The notes beneath the pieces were generated by a model. The model searched no databases, was not told where the DNA came from, and saw only the letters and a list, made by a program, of their open reading frames with translations. A DNA stretch of 13,539 nt, taken from positions 1 through 13,539 of the forward strand of contig JAJZMW010000107.1 of NCBI GenBank assembly GCA_021848165.1, in the 5' to 3' direction. This document shows, piece by piece, positions 1 to 6,399 of this stretch (the stretch's first letter is position 1; each line of letters starts with the position of its first letter). Source of the stretch: Thermoplasmata archaeon. Its GTDB lineage: Archaea > Thermoplasmatota > Thermoplasmata > Lutacidiplasmatales > UBA184. Position numbers and translations under genes: made by a program.

Positions 1-4
1 TACG

Positions 5-604
5 TTACGTGGTCGACGACGCGGCGCGCCGCCCGTGGCCGGGAGGGGCGAGGACCTGCTCGAGGGTCTTCTGGCGGGGCCGGGGTCCCTCCGCGGAGCG
101 GGAGCGCAGCGGCCAGGAGCCTTCGCGGTCGAGGAGCCACCGCTTGCGCCAGAGCCCGAGGCCGTAGCCGGTGATCGCCCCGGCCTCTCCGACCACGCGG
201 TGGCACGGGACGATCACCGGGATCGGGTTCCGATGCATCGCCCCCCCGACCGCGCGGGCGGAACCGGAGCGACCGGCGCGCTTCGCGAGCTCGCCGTAGG
301 TGATCGTCTGGCCGGCCGGGACCTTCCGCAGCTCCGCCCAGACCCGGCGGTCAAACTCGCTCGCCGTCTCGGGGTCGACGTCGAGATCGAACCGCTCGCG
401 CGTGCGCCGGAAGTACTCTTGGAGCTGCCGCGGAGGGCTTCCCGCCGGGAACGGCGTTCTCCGTCGCACGGCCCCGGGGGGGAGCCCGGATTGCTCGACC
501 CCGTTCTCGAGGAGGTCGACCACGCGCACGGTCCCCCCCTGGTAGACGACCCGGAACGTGCCGATCGGGGTGGCGACATCGGCGTACTCCAGCGGGTCCG
601 CCAT
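5..604 (-). CDS. ogt: Methylated-DNA--protein-cysteine methyltransferase (O6-alkylguanine-DNA alkyltransferase)
   Basis: Suicide DNA-repair protein that moves the alkyl group from O6-alkylguanine to its own cysteine. The 199-residue product has the diagnostic PCHR active site at 133-136 (acceptor Cys134), preceded by NPIPVIV. The arginine-finger helix RAVGGAM is near 117-123, and the closing GLGLWRKRWLLDREG block is near 148-162. The winged-helix-like domain begins near residue 82. Residues 1-75 are the usual divergent N-terminal domain. The ATG at 602-604 gives the expected MADPLEYADVATPIG-type N-terminus; the frame stays open further upstream, but that part overlaps radB. A TATA-like CATAAG lies 26-31 nt upstream and includes the radB stop codon. 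About 37 basic, low-complexity residues follow the normal family end, so the C-terminal tail is unusual. It is the last visible gene of the leftward block and sits 26 bp after radB, pairing two DNA-repair genes. Confidence 0.95.
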   Translation of the reverse strand: MADPLEYADVATPIGTFRVVYQGGTVRVVDLLENGVEQSGLPPGAVRRRTPFPAGSPPRQLQEYFRRTRERFDLDVDPETASEFDRRVWAELRKVPAGQTITYGELAKRAGRSGSARAVGGAMHRNPIPVIVPCHRVVGEAGAITGYGLGLWRKRWLLDREGSWPLRSRSAEGPRPRQKTLEQVLAPPGHGRRAASSTT

Positions 605-628
605 CGGCCGCAAGCGCAGGTCCGGGAG

Positions 629-636
629 CCTTATGG
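629..636 (-). promoter_or_regulatory. TATA-like element upstream of the alkyltransferase gene
   Basis: The minus strand reads CCATAAGG here, with CATAAG 26-31 nt upstream of the alkyltransferase ATG. The TAA is also the radB stop codon. The spacing suits a leaderless archaeal transcript, but the match is short and partly forced by the stop codon, so this is inference. Confidence 0.35.
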
Positions 637-1347
637 CGATTGTGCGGAGCGGGCGAACGAGATCTCCTGGATCCCCGCGCCGGTGATGCGGAAGTCGACC
701 GCGCCCGGGGGGTTCGAGCGGTGCTTCACGAGGACGATCCGGCGGTGGTCGCCTCCCGCCCGCTCGAAGCGAAGGATCGTCTTGGCGGCATGGTTGAGGA
801 ACGAACCGCCGAGCGGCTCGACCGTCCCCTCCTTGCGGCTCTGGTAGACCTGGTTCGTGACGACCACGGGAAGGTCGTAGGCCCGGGCGGTGTGGACGAG
901 GCGGCCGATCTGCTCGGCGAGCTCCCGGCGCGCTTCGTCCTCGTCGTCCTCCGTCCGCGCGAGGCGGTAGAAGTGGGTCGCCGAGTCGAGCACGACGAGC
1001 CCGACCGGCCGCACCGGGTCGGAGGCGAGCAGCGCGGCCCGCTCGACCGCACGGCTCTGCTCGACCAGGTTCGACGGGCTCACGACCAGGAGGCGCTCGA
1101 GGGATCCCTCGGGCAATCCGGCCGCGGTGGACGCCAGGCGATGCGGGCTGACCCCTTCCGTGTCGACGTAGAGGACCCACCGCCCCTCGGCGAGCGCCCG
1201 CACGCTCAGCGCGAGACACCAGACCGTCTTGCCGGTCCCTCCCTCGCCGTAGACCTCGGTGATCGAGTCGGTCTCGAGGCCGCCGCCCAGGAGCCGATCG
1301 AGCGGGGCGTAGCCGGTCGGCCACCGGCCGCTCTCGCTCGCGGGCAT
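631..1347 (-). CDS. radB: DNA repair and recombination protein RadB
   Basis: RecA/Rad51-family ATPase, the euryarchaeal RadA paralogue thought to assist recombination rather than perform strand exchange itself. The 238-residue product starts almost directly with the ATPase core, as RadB does; there is no N-terminal helix-hairpin-helix domain as in RadA. The opening TGYAPLDRLLGGGLETDSITEVYG is the family's N-terminal signature. Walker A is GEGGTGKT at 34-41 and Walker B is VGLVVLD ending at Asp121. VVVTNQVYQ near 160-168 and the LGGSFLNHAAKTILRFER stretch match L2/ATPase-core motifs of the family. The ATG at 1345-1347 is supported by an upstream TATA-like CTTAAG at -24 to -29. The gene lies 32 bp after the RNase J-like gene and just before the alkyltransferase gene. 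Confidence 0.95.
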   Translation of the reverse strand: MPASESGRWPTGYAPLDRLLGGGLETDSITEVYGEGGTGKTVWCLALSVRALAEGRWVLYVDTEGVSPHRLASTAAGLPEGSLERLLVVSPSNLVEQSRAVERAALLASDPVRPVGLVVLDSATHFYRLARTEDDEDEARRELAEQIGRLVHTARAYDLPVVVTNQVYQSRKEGTVEPLGGSFLNHAAKTILRFERAGGDHRRIVLVKHRSNPPGAVDFRITGAGIQEISFARSAQSP

Positions 1348-1370
1348 CCCGGGCGCGAGCGTTCGCCGGG

Positions 1371-1376
1371 CTTAAG
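1371..1376 (-). promoter_or_regulatory. TATA-like element of radB
   Basis: CTTAAG lies exactly 24-29 nt upstream of the radB ATG, in the short gap after the stop of the RNase J-like gene. It stands out in otherwise GC-only sequence. No Shine-Dalgarno motif is evident between it and the ATG, which suggests a leaderless radB mRNA. Assignment is by position and composition only. Confidence 0.5.
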
Positions 1377-1379
1377 GGG

Positions 1380-2729
1380 CTACGGTCCCGCGGCGAGCGG
1401 GTAGACCGCTCCGAGCTCGGGGGGACGCACCCGCGGGCCCAATCGGAGGAACGCGTCGGGGTGCTGGGTGTGGATCGGGTAGAGGATCTTCGGATCGGTC
1501 TGGCGGACGAGGTCGAACAGCTCGGTCTGGCTCGCGTGGCCGCTCGCGTGCGCCTGGTGGAACCGCAGCCCGAAGTGGTCGAGCCACCGGTGCATCACCT
1601 CGTCGTTGAGGTCGTCCTCGCTGAACGGTTCGCTCATCGAGTGGACGAACGGGCTCCCCTTCGGCGGGCGGAGGTCGATGAGCTCCGGGAACTGGTAGAA
1701 GTCGAGCGCGAGCAGGTAGCGGGCCCCGTGGCGGGCGAGCTCCTCGGCGGAGACCGCGTCGTCGAGGAACGGCTTTTCCCACGCGTAGTAGACCTTCTTG
1801 CGGCGGCCGTAGACGGAGAGGTTCGGGCTCGTGCCGGGGACGGGGATCCCGCCGGGCGGGAAGTGCGACGCCATCGAGGCCAGCAGGTGGGCGGTCCGGT
1901 AGGAGACGACGAACGTACGGCCCGAGTCGACGGCGGCGCGGTAGAGCGTCGTGAGCCGGTCGATGTCCCGCGGGTAGGTGCACCCCATCGCGATGTCGTC
2001 GGTCTGCCCCAGGATCGCGTCGACCCGCGAGCGGACCCCCGCCTCGCTCAGGTTCTCGCGCGCGTCCGGCCCGGCGCGGGTCCCTTCCATCGCCAGGGCG
2101 ACCGGGTGCGCGTCGCGCACCGCCTCGAAGAAGGCGTGGCTATCGGGAGCGCGCGGACCGTGCTGGCGGAAGTCCCCCGTGTAGGCGAACGCCCCCTCGC
2201 TCGTGTGGACGAGGTAGCCGAACGCGAACGGGATCGAGTGATCGACGGGGTACGGGCGGACCTCGAGCCGCCCGAGGCGGACCGGCGCGCGCGGGCGGAA
2301 CGTCCGCCAGTCGTGGTCGCCATACTTCTGCGACGTCGAGCCGGCGATCGCGTCCAGGAGCGCCTTCGTCCCCTCCCCGACGTAGACCGGGATCTCGGGG
2401 TCGATGTAGGAGAGGTAGCCCGCGTGGTCGGCGTGGGCGTGCGTGACGAAGACCCCCGCGAACTCCGGGGCCCGGTACGGCAGATCGGAGTGGGCGAGCG
2501 CCTCCGCGGCGTAGAGCCCCTCGATCCGCGGGATCAGGCCGAACTCGAGGAGGTCCTTGATCGGGCTCGTCGAGCGGGGCTGGAGGAAGTCGCGGAAGTA
2601 GTTCTCGTAGGCGGGATCGAACGACGGGCCGAAGTCGAAGAGGATCCGATCGGGTCCGTCCGTGAGGACGATCTTGTTGCCGCCGATCTCCCGGACCCCG
2701 CCGAGGAACTGGACGCTCGGGCCGGCCAC
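1380..2729 (-). CDS. RNase J-like beta-CASP metallo-beta-lactamase ribonuclease
   Basis: Probable zinc-dependent RNA nuclease of the beta-CASP group (RNase J/CPSF73 relatives; archaeal RNase J is a 5'-3' exonuclease). The 449-residue product opens with the FLGGVREIGGNKI stretch typical of RNase J-like proteins. Motif II is THAHADH at 96-102 (His97, His99, Asp101, His102). Further metal ligands are His164 (PVDHS) and Asp186 (YTGDFR). Beta-CASP motifs follow: the MEGT acidic motif at Glu215, HASGHA at 394-399, and PIHTQH at 418-423. No N-terminal KH domains are present, which argues against aCPSF1 and aCPSF2. It is shorter than bacterial RNase J (about 550 residues) and has no obvious C-terminal domain. 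It lies 45 bp downstream of rpoP on the same strand, so it may be co-expressed with exosome and transcription genes. Endo- versus exonuclease activity cannot be read from the sequence. Confidence 0.88.
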   Translation of the reverse strand: MAGPSVQFLGGVREIGGNKIVLTDGPDRILFDFGPSFDPAYENYFRDFLQPRSTSPIKDLLEFGLIPRIEGLYAAEALAHSDLPYRAPEFAGVFVTHAHADHAGYLSYIDPEIPVYVGEGTKALLDAIAGSTSQKYGDHDWRTFRPRAPVRLGRLEVRPYPVDHSIPFAFGYLVHTSEGAFAYTGDFRQHGPRAPDSHAFFEAVRDAHPVALAMEGTRAGPDARENLSEAGVRSRVDAILGQTDDIAMGCTYPRDIDRLTTLYRAAVDSGRTFVVSYRTAHLLASMASHFPPGGIPVPGTSPNLSVYGRRKKVYYAWEKPFLDDAVSAEELARHGARYLLALDFYQFPELIDLRPPKGSPFVHSMSEPFSEDDLNDEVMHRWLDHFGLRFHQAHASGHASQTELFDLVRQTDPKILYPIHTQHPDAFLRLGPRVRPPELGAVYPLAAGP

Positions 2730-2749
2730 GGCCCGGGAGGGCGCGCGGG

Positions 2750-2755
2750 TTAATG
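2750..2755 (-). promoter_or_regulatory. Possible TATA-like element of the RNase J-like gene
   Basis: CATTAA on the minus strand lies 21-26 nt upstream of the ATG, in the 45-bp gap after rpoP. It is the only AT-rich patch there. No clear Shine-Dalgarno motif is seen. It is slightly closer than the -24 to -29 position seen at radB, so confidence is low. Confidence 0.35.
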
Positions 2756-2774
2756 AGCGCCCAGCGACCCCGCG

Positions 2775-2909
2775 CTAGCGCGCCTTGAGGGTCTTCTTGA
2801 CGTTGGGGTGCTCCTTCGTGAAGATCTTGCCCCCGCAGTTGTCGCAGCGGACCCCGAAGAGGTTCGCGTCGGACGGCAGCGCTTCCCCACACCGGATGCA
2901 ACGGAACAT
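2775..2909 (-). CDS. rpoP: DNA-directed RNA polymerase subunit P (Rpo12/Rpb12-like)
   Basis: Small zinc-ribbon subunit of the archaeal RNA polymerase, homologous to eukaryotic Rpb12. It is only 44 residues long and easily missed. The product reads MFRCIRCGEAL at the N-terminus, then VRCDNCGGKIFTKE and a basic end VKKTLKAR. The four zinc ligands are Cys4, Cys7, Cys22 and Cys25. The length, the two CxxC knuckles, the GGKI-type motif and the KARC-type basic end (here LKAR) match archaeal RpoP. The position directly after eL43 in the exosome operon is the conserved archaeal arrangement. The start at ATG 2907-2909 is the only one giving CxxC at residue 4. There is no Shine-Dalgarno motif on the coding strand, and a TATA-like CTTAAG lies 30-35 nt upstream. 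Confidence 0.93.
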   Translation of the reverse strand: MFRCIRCGEALPSDANLFGVRCDNCGGKIFTKEHPNVKKTLKAR

Positions 2910-2938
2910 GGCGCACCAGAAGGAGGCCGGAAGGCTCC

Positions 2939-2944
2939 CTTAAG
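2939..2944 (-). promoter_or_regulatory. TATA-like element upstream of rpoP, overlapping the eL43 stop codon
   Basis: CTTAAG lies 30-35 nt upstream of the rpoP ATG, and its TAA is the eL43 stop codon. Combined with the missing Shine-Dalgarno motif, it may allow separate, nearly leaderless transcription of rpoP. Read-through from the operon is equally possible. Confidence 0.4.
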
Positions 2945-3209
2945 ATTTGCCCGCGGCCGCGGCGGCTTCCACGCGGGTGATCGGCGGGGGCGGGGTGTAG
3001 AGGTAGGCGCCGCTCGCGTAGCGGGTGTGGCACCGGCGGCACTCGAAGACGCCGCTCGACACGCGCTCGACCGTGACGGTCGAGCAGTGCGGGCAGGCGG
3101 CGGCGTGGGAGCGCGCGCGGTCGATGTCGAGAACGCGGCGGCGGATCCGGATCCCGTAGCGGGGACCCATCCAGCCCGTGTTGCCGACCTTCTTCGTCCG
3201 CTTGCTCAT
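2940..3209 (-). CDS. rpl37ae: Large ribosomal subunit protein eL43 (L37Ae)
   Basis: Zinc-ribbon protein of the archaeal/eukaryotic large ribosomal subunit. The 89-residue product has the family N-terminus with TKKVGNTGWMGPRYG (residues 5-19), followed by basic residues for rRNA contact. The zinc ligands are CPHC (Cys39, Cys42) and CRRC (Cys57, Cys60), then the family-typical ASGAYLYTP stretch. About 12 Ala-rich residues after it make the C-terminus slightly long. The ATG at 3207-3209 overlaps the rrp42 stop as ATGA, so translation is probably coupled. A GGGAGG Shine-Dalgarno motif (3219-3224) lies 9 nt upstream. The position between rrp42 and rpoP is the conserved archaeal order. Confidence 0.96.
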   Translation of the reverse strand: MSKRTKKVGNTGWMGPRYGIRIRRRVLDIDRARSHAAACPHCSTVTVERVSSGVFECRRCHTRYASGAYLYTPPPPITRVEAAAAAGKS

Positions 3210-4000
3210 GCGCTCGAGCCTCCCTGCCGCGCGATCGCCCGGAGGCGGTCGCCGTGCGCGAAGGCCCTCTCCACCACGGCCTTAACGTCATCGGGGCTGA
3301 ACGCCCCGATCAGGCCCTTCTGCATCGCCACGACGCGTCCGCTCTCGTCGGTCGCGATCGTGATCCGGCCCTGCGCGCCCTGCTCCTCCTCGAACGACGG
3401 GTCGACCACGATCGTCTCCCCCAGGCGGACGAAGGTGCACTCCACCGGGAAGTGCTGCACATCGAGCGGCGCATCGGCGTCCGCGATCCCGAACCGTCGG
3501 TTCGGCATCGTCGCGTGGGTGAGCGCCCCGAGGGCCGCGAGCATCCCCGCGTCGATGAGGTTCCCCGAGTGGTCGAGGACGTGCACGTCGGTGTAGCAGA
3601 CCCACGACTTCTCGCCGGGGGTCACGCAGAGCTTCGTCAGATCGATCGTCTCCGCGGCGCGGATCGCGCGGTCGATGACCCGGGAGACCTCGATCGCCCG
3701 GGGGTGCGGCGGGCCGGGCTCGAACATCGAGTTCGAGAGCGGCACCAGCTCGGCGTTGGTCGTCAGGACCCCCGCGTTCGGGGTGTCCGGGAACGGCTTG
3801 CCGGGCTCGAGCTTGATCCCGCAGAGGACGGCGGTCGATCCGATGCGGGCGAGCGCGGAGCCGTCGGCCGTCGAGACGAACCCCGGCTCGATCGAGACCG
3901 GCCGGTATTCGTCGATCCCGCGGCCGTCCAGGCGCTTGCCGTGCGCGGCCAGGTCGAGCAGGTGGGTCGTCAGGATCTCGGCGGTGACCTCGTCGCTCAT
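3206..4000 (-). CDS. rrp42: Exosome complex component Rrp42
   Basis: Non-catalytic RNase PH-fold subunit of the archaeal RNA exosome. It alternates with Rrp41 in the hexameric ring that degrades RNA 3' to 5' using phosphate, and it contributes RNA-binding surface. The 264-residue product shows the family features: GKRLDGRGIDEYRPVSIEPG near 21-40, DGSALARIGSTAVLCGIK near 47-63, the PFPDTPNAGVLTTNAEL stretch near 69-85, and FEPGPP near 93-98. A DVHVLDHSGNLIDAGMLAAL stretch follows near 138-157. The ATG at 3998-4000 overlaps the rrp41 stop by ATGA, and a strong GGAGGT Shine-Dalgarno motif at 4007-4012 lies 6 nt upstream. The open frame extends further upstream, but only as non-homologous sequence inside rrp41. 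Confidence 0.97.
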   Translation of the reverse strand: MSDEVTAEILTTHLLDLAAHGKRLDGRGIDEYRPVSIEPGFVSTADGSALARIGSTAVLCGIKLEPGKPFPDTPNAGVLTTNAELVPLSNSMFEPGPPHPRAIEVSRVIDRAIRAAETIDLTKLCVTPGEKSWVCYTDVHVLDHSGNLIDAGMLAALGALTHATMPNRRFGIADADAPLDVQHFPVECTFVRLGETIVVDPSFEEEQGAQGRITIATDESGRVVAMQKGLIGAFSPDDVKAVVERAFAHGDRLRAIARQGGSSA

Positions 4001-4743
4001 GCGGCGACCTCCGTTCCGCCGGCGTAGCGATCGCGGAGCGCCTGCTTCATCTTCTCGTAGATCGAGCGGCACCCGCTGACCCCGAGATCGAGCGCCTTCG
4101 CGAGCTCGTCGCGGGTCATGTGCCCTTCCATCTGGAGCAGGACGAGGCGCCCGGACTGGGGGACGAGCGCCATTGGGAGGTCCGCCTCCCCGAAGTTGTC
4201 CTCCTCCTTCTTCAGGTCGAGCGCGATCGCGCCCGAGACCTTGCCGACGGCGACGGCCGGCAGGAGGTCGACCATCGGGATGCCGGCGTCGGCGAGCGCC
4301 ACGCTCGCCGCGACGATCCCGGCGCACCGGGTGCCCGCATTCGCCTGCAGGACCTCGATGTAGACGTCGATGCTCGTCCGGGGGAACTCCTCGGCGAAGA
4401 TCACCGACTCGAACGCCTCCGCGATGACCTTGCTGATCTCCTGCGAGCGGCGGTCGAGGCCGGGCCGCTTGCGCTCGTCGACGCTGAACGCCGCCATGTT
4501 GTAGCGGCACTGGACGATCGCCTTGTTGTTCTGCTGCAAGTGGCGGGGGTGGACCTCGCGCGGTCCGTAGACCGCCGCCATGACCTTGTTCGCTCCCCAC
4601 TCCACGAACGCCGATCCGTCGGCCTGGTGCAGGGCACCCGCCACGATGCGGATCGAGCGCAGCTCATCGAGCTTCCGCCCGTCGATCCGCAATCCCTCGG
4701 GGCTCAACAGGACGGGGACTTCCTTCGCTCCAACGCTTCCCAT
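3997..4743 (-). CDS. rrp41: Exosome complex component Rrp41 (catalytic, RNase PH fold)
   Basis: Catalytic, phosphate-dependent 3'-5' exoribonuclease subunit of the archaeal exosome, which can also add tails in the reverse reaction. The 248-residue product has RIDGRKLDELRSI (19-31), the VEWGANKVMAAVYGPREVHPRH region (48-68), and the RCRYNMAAFS-type strand (here QCRYNMAAFS, 78-87). SIDVYIEVLQANAGTRCAG follows at 124-142. Acidic Asp182 and Asp188 in EEDNFGEADLPMA sit where the family's catalytic carboxylates are. The start at 4743 is supported by AAGGAG (4753-4758), 9 nt upstream. The gap to rrp4 is 37 bp, and the 3' end overlaps rrp42 by 4 bp, consistent with co-production of the two ring subunits. 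Confidence 0.97.
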   Translation of the reverse strand: MGSVGAKEVPVLLSPEGLRIDGRKLDELRSIRIVAGALHQADGSAFVEWGANKVMAAVYGPREVHPRHLQQNNKAIVQCRYNMAAFSVDERKRPGLDRRSQEISKVIAEAFESVIFAEEFPRTSIDVYIEVLQANAGTRCAGIVAASVALADAGIPMVDLLPAVAVGKVSGAIALDLKKEEDNFGEADLPMALVPQSGRLVLLQMEGHMTRDELAKALDLGVSGCRSIYEKMKQALRDRYAGGTEVAA

Positions 4744-4752
4744 GGTGTTCTT

Positions 4753-4758
4753 CTCCTT
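4753..4758 (-). promoter_or_regulatory. Shine-Dalgarno site of rrp41
   Basis: AAGGAG on the minus strand ends 9 nt before the rrp41 ATG in the 37-bp rrp4-rrp41 gap. It fixes the start codon and indicates operon-internal, SD-led initiation. Confidence 0.75.
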
Positions 4759-4780
4759 CGTCTCTCGGTGACACGTGAAC

Positions 4781-5635
4781 TCAGAAATCGTCCGCCGCCG
4801 GGTCGGGCTCGCCGTCCGCCCCCGGCTCCTCGCGGGGCGGGGAGGCGTCGACCCGGTCGAGATGCGGAGGCGGGAGGGGCTCGTCGGGGGACGCCGGTCC
4901 GGGGCCGCGGGCTCCGCTCGCGTGGAGGAGGTCCTGCACGCGCTCGGTCAGCCCCGGGCGGTGGCCGCTTCCCTCGATCATCGCGAGCGCTTGCCGGACC
5001 TGTACGAGCGCCTCGGGGGGTCCGTCGATCCAGATCCGGCCGTTCTGGCCGACCGCGACCCGGGCGCCGGTGAGGCGGGTGATCGACTCGATCATCGACC
5101 CCTTGCGGCCGATGACGCGCGGGATCTTCGCGGGGGAGATCGTGACGATGGTGCCGCCGTCGAGGCGACCGAGTCCCTCCCCGAGCATCGAGACGCCGAT
5201 CCGCCCGGTCGGGTCGAGGCTCTCGACCGTCACCAGGACGGTGTCGCCGACCCGGAGGTAGCGGTCGCACTCGCCGACGTCGATCTTCCACGGGGTCCCG
5301 GTCATGTGGAGGGGGGCCCACCGCGGGGCGCCGATGTCGAGCAGCCAGAAGGTCGTCTGGACGTCCGCGACGTAGCCGACGATCGTGTCGTGCGGCTTCG
5401 GGATGTACCGTCCCGAGAGCGGAACGACCTGGACGAACGGCGGGCGCTCCTGGACGAAGCCGAGGATGCTCGCGTAGACCTTCCCTTGGGTCCGGTAGGT
5501 CCCCGTCCCCGGGCGCAAGCCCCGGGCCGGGAGCTCTTCCCCCGGGAGCACTAGTGCGCGATCCCGGCTCGAAGATGGCGAGGCATCCGCCTCGCGGCCA
5601 CGCCGAGGGTGGCCGGGCCGATTTCCGTGAGACAT
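4781..5635 (-). CDS. rrp4: Exosome complex RNA-binding cap protein Rrp4
   Basis: RNA-binding cap subunit that sits on the Rrp41/Rrp42 ring and guides substrates into the pore. The 284-residue product has an N-terminal domain with LVLPGEELPARG near 28-39 and YRTQGKVYASILGFV near 47-61. An S1 domain spans roughly 80-150 (HDTIVGYVADV ... VGDTVLVTVESLD). A KH domain spans roughly 158-225, with its GxxG loop GRKG at 176-179 (IPRVIGRKGSMIESI). Residues from about 240 to 284 form a Pro/Asp/Glu-rich, probably disordered tail that most archaeal Rrp4 proteins (about 230-250 residues) lack. The ATG at 5635 adds about 25 basic, Ser/Arg-rich residues before the conserved core; a GTG at Val29 is a possible alternative start. 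No Shine-Dalgarno motif is seen, and a TATA-like box lies 37-45 nt upstream. Confidence 0.95.
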   Translation of the reverse strand: MSHGNRPGHPRRGREADASPSSSRDRALVLPGEELPARGLRPGTGTYRTQGKVYASILGFVQERPPFVQVVPLSGRYIPKPHDTIVGYVADVQTTFWLLDIGAPRWAPLHMTGTPWKIDVGECDRYLRVGDTVLVTVESLDPTGRIGVSMLGEGLGRLDGGTIVTISPAKIPRVIGRKGSMIESITRLTGARVAVGQNGRIWIDGPPEALVQVRQALAMIEGSGHRPGLTERVQDLLHASGARGPGPASPDEPLPPPHLDRVDASPPREEPGADGEPDPAADDF

Positions 5636-5671
5636 TTTGCGTGCTGCACCGGCGGGCGCGACCGGGGGTCT

Positions 5672-5680
5672 CTATTTAAG
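5672..5680 (-). promoter_or_regulatory. TATA box in front of rrp4, overlapping the SBDS stop codon
   Basis: CTTAAATAG on the minus strand is a good archaeal TATA-box match. Its last three bases are the SBDS stop codon. It lies 37-45 nt upstream of the rrp4 ATG, predicting a short leader of about 10-15 nt. If functional, the exosome genes can be transcribed independently of psmA-SBDS. Confidence 0.55.
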
Positions 5681-6367
5681 TAGGACGGTCTCGGCGGCGC
5701 CTTTCGTGCGGGCGTTGAGCTTCTCGTAGAGCTCCGTCTGGACCCCGGCGGGGATCTCGAGCACGGCGCTGTAGGAGCCGTCCGAGAGCCACCGCTCCTC
5801 GGAAGGCTTCCCGATCGCCTTGATGTCGCCGATCACGCGGGGGTAATGCTGGGCGGGGACCTTGATCTGGACCCGGACGACATCGAAGCGGATCGGCAGG
5901 ATCGGCCGGAGCTTCGCGAGGACCTCTTGGACCTGCACGTCGACCGACCGGAACGGATCGACGTGGTACTTCACCTCGGTCATCGCGGCTTCGATCCGCG
6001 CGGCGGGGTGCGGCGCGCCGGTCTGCGGGTTCATCGCGTTGCGGGCGATCGTGGCGACGATCTGCCGGCGTTTCGCCTCCTGGAGCTGGTGGCGCTGCTC
6101 CGTGGTGACCTGGACCTCGCCCTTCTGGATGATCTCGCGGGCGATCGTCACGAGGTCCCGGGTGTGGAACGTCTTCTCGAGATGCTCCTCGCTGACCTTG
6201 TCGCCCTTCTTCGCGTCCTTGAAGACCTGGTCGAGCGCGAGCTTGTCGGCCAGGTCGATCTCCTTGCCGTCCTTGATCATCTGAACGGCGAGCGGATCGA
6301 CGAGGACCTCGAACCGGGAGCCGTGGGTCTCCCAGCGGGCGATGACGGCGTCGTCGACCTTCACCAT
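5672..6367 (-). CDS. sbds: Ribosome maturation protein SBDS (Sdo1 homologue)
   Basis: Archaeal orthologue of the Shwachman-Bodian-Diamond syndrome protein, which in eukaryotes releases the anti-association factor eIF6 from 60S subunits with EFL1. The 231-residue length is normal for archaea. The N-terminal FYSH domain spans about 1-90 (VIARWETHGSRFEVLVDP, then LALDQVFKDAKKGDKVSEEHLEKTF). A central helical region follows (QRHQLQEAKRRQIVATIARNAMNPQTG, PHPAARIEAAM). The C-terminal ferredoxin-like domain has ILPIRFDVVRVQIKVPAQ. The ATG at 6365-6367 has GGGAG 9 nt upstream. The gene sits 32 bp after psmA and 36 bp before rrp4, the conserved psmA-SBDS-rrp4 order that connects ribosome biogenesis with RNA decay. 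Confidence 0.97.
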   Translation of the reverse strand: MVKVDDAVIARWETHGSRFEVLVDPLAVQMIKDGKEIDLADKLALDQVFKDAKKGDKVSEEHLEKTFHTRDLVTIAREIIQKGEVQVTTEQRHQLQEAKRRQIVATIARNAMNPQTGAPHPAARIEAAMTEVKYHVDPFRSVDVQVQEVLAKLRPILPIRFDVVRVQIKVPAQHYPRVIGDIKAIGKPSEERWLSDGSYSAVLEIPAGVQTELYEKLNARTKGAAETVLLK

Positions 6368-6399
6368 CGCCGTTCGCTCCCGACGGCCCGCGCGCTCCG

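Noticed and set aside
605..1324. Upstream extension of the alkyltransferase frame through radB
   Set aside because: Arg/Pro-rich, non-homologous sequence overlapping radB in another frame. The ATG at 602-604 gives the family N-terminus.
1461..2753. 430-codon plus-strand open frame opposite the RNase J-like gene
   Set aside because: Val/Arg/Glu-rich shadow of a gene whose minus strand carries all beta-CASP motifs.
2921..2926. AGGAGG on the plus strand near rpoP
   Set aside because: It is on the non-coding strand for rpoP and precedes no plus-strand gene, so it is not a ribosome binding site.
4001..4600. Upstream extension of the rrp42 frame through rrp41
   Set aside because: Non-homologous Arg/Gly-rich sequence. 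The ATGA overlap and GGAGGT motif fix the start at 4000.
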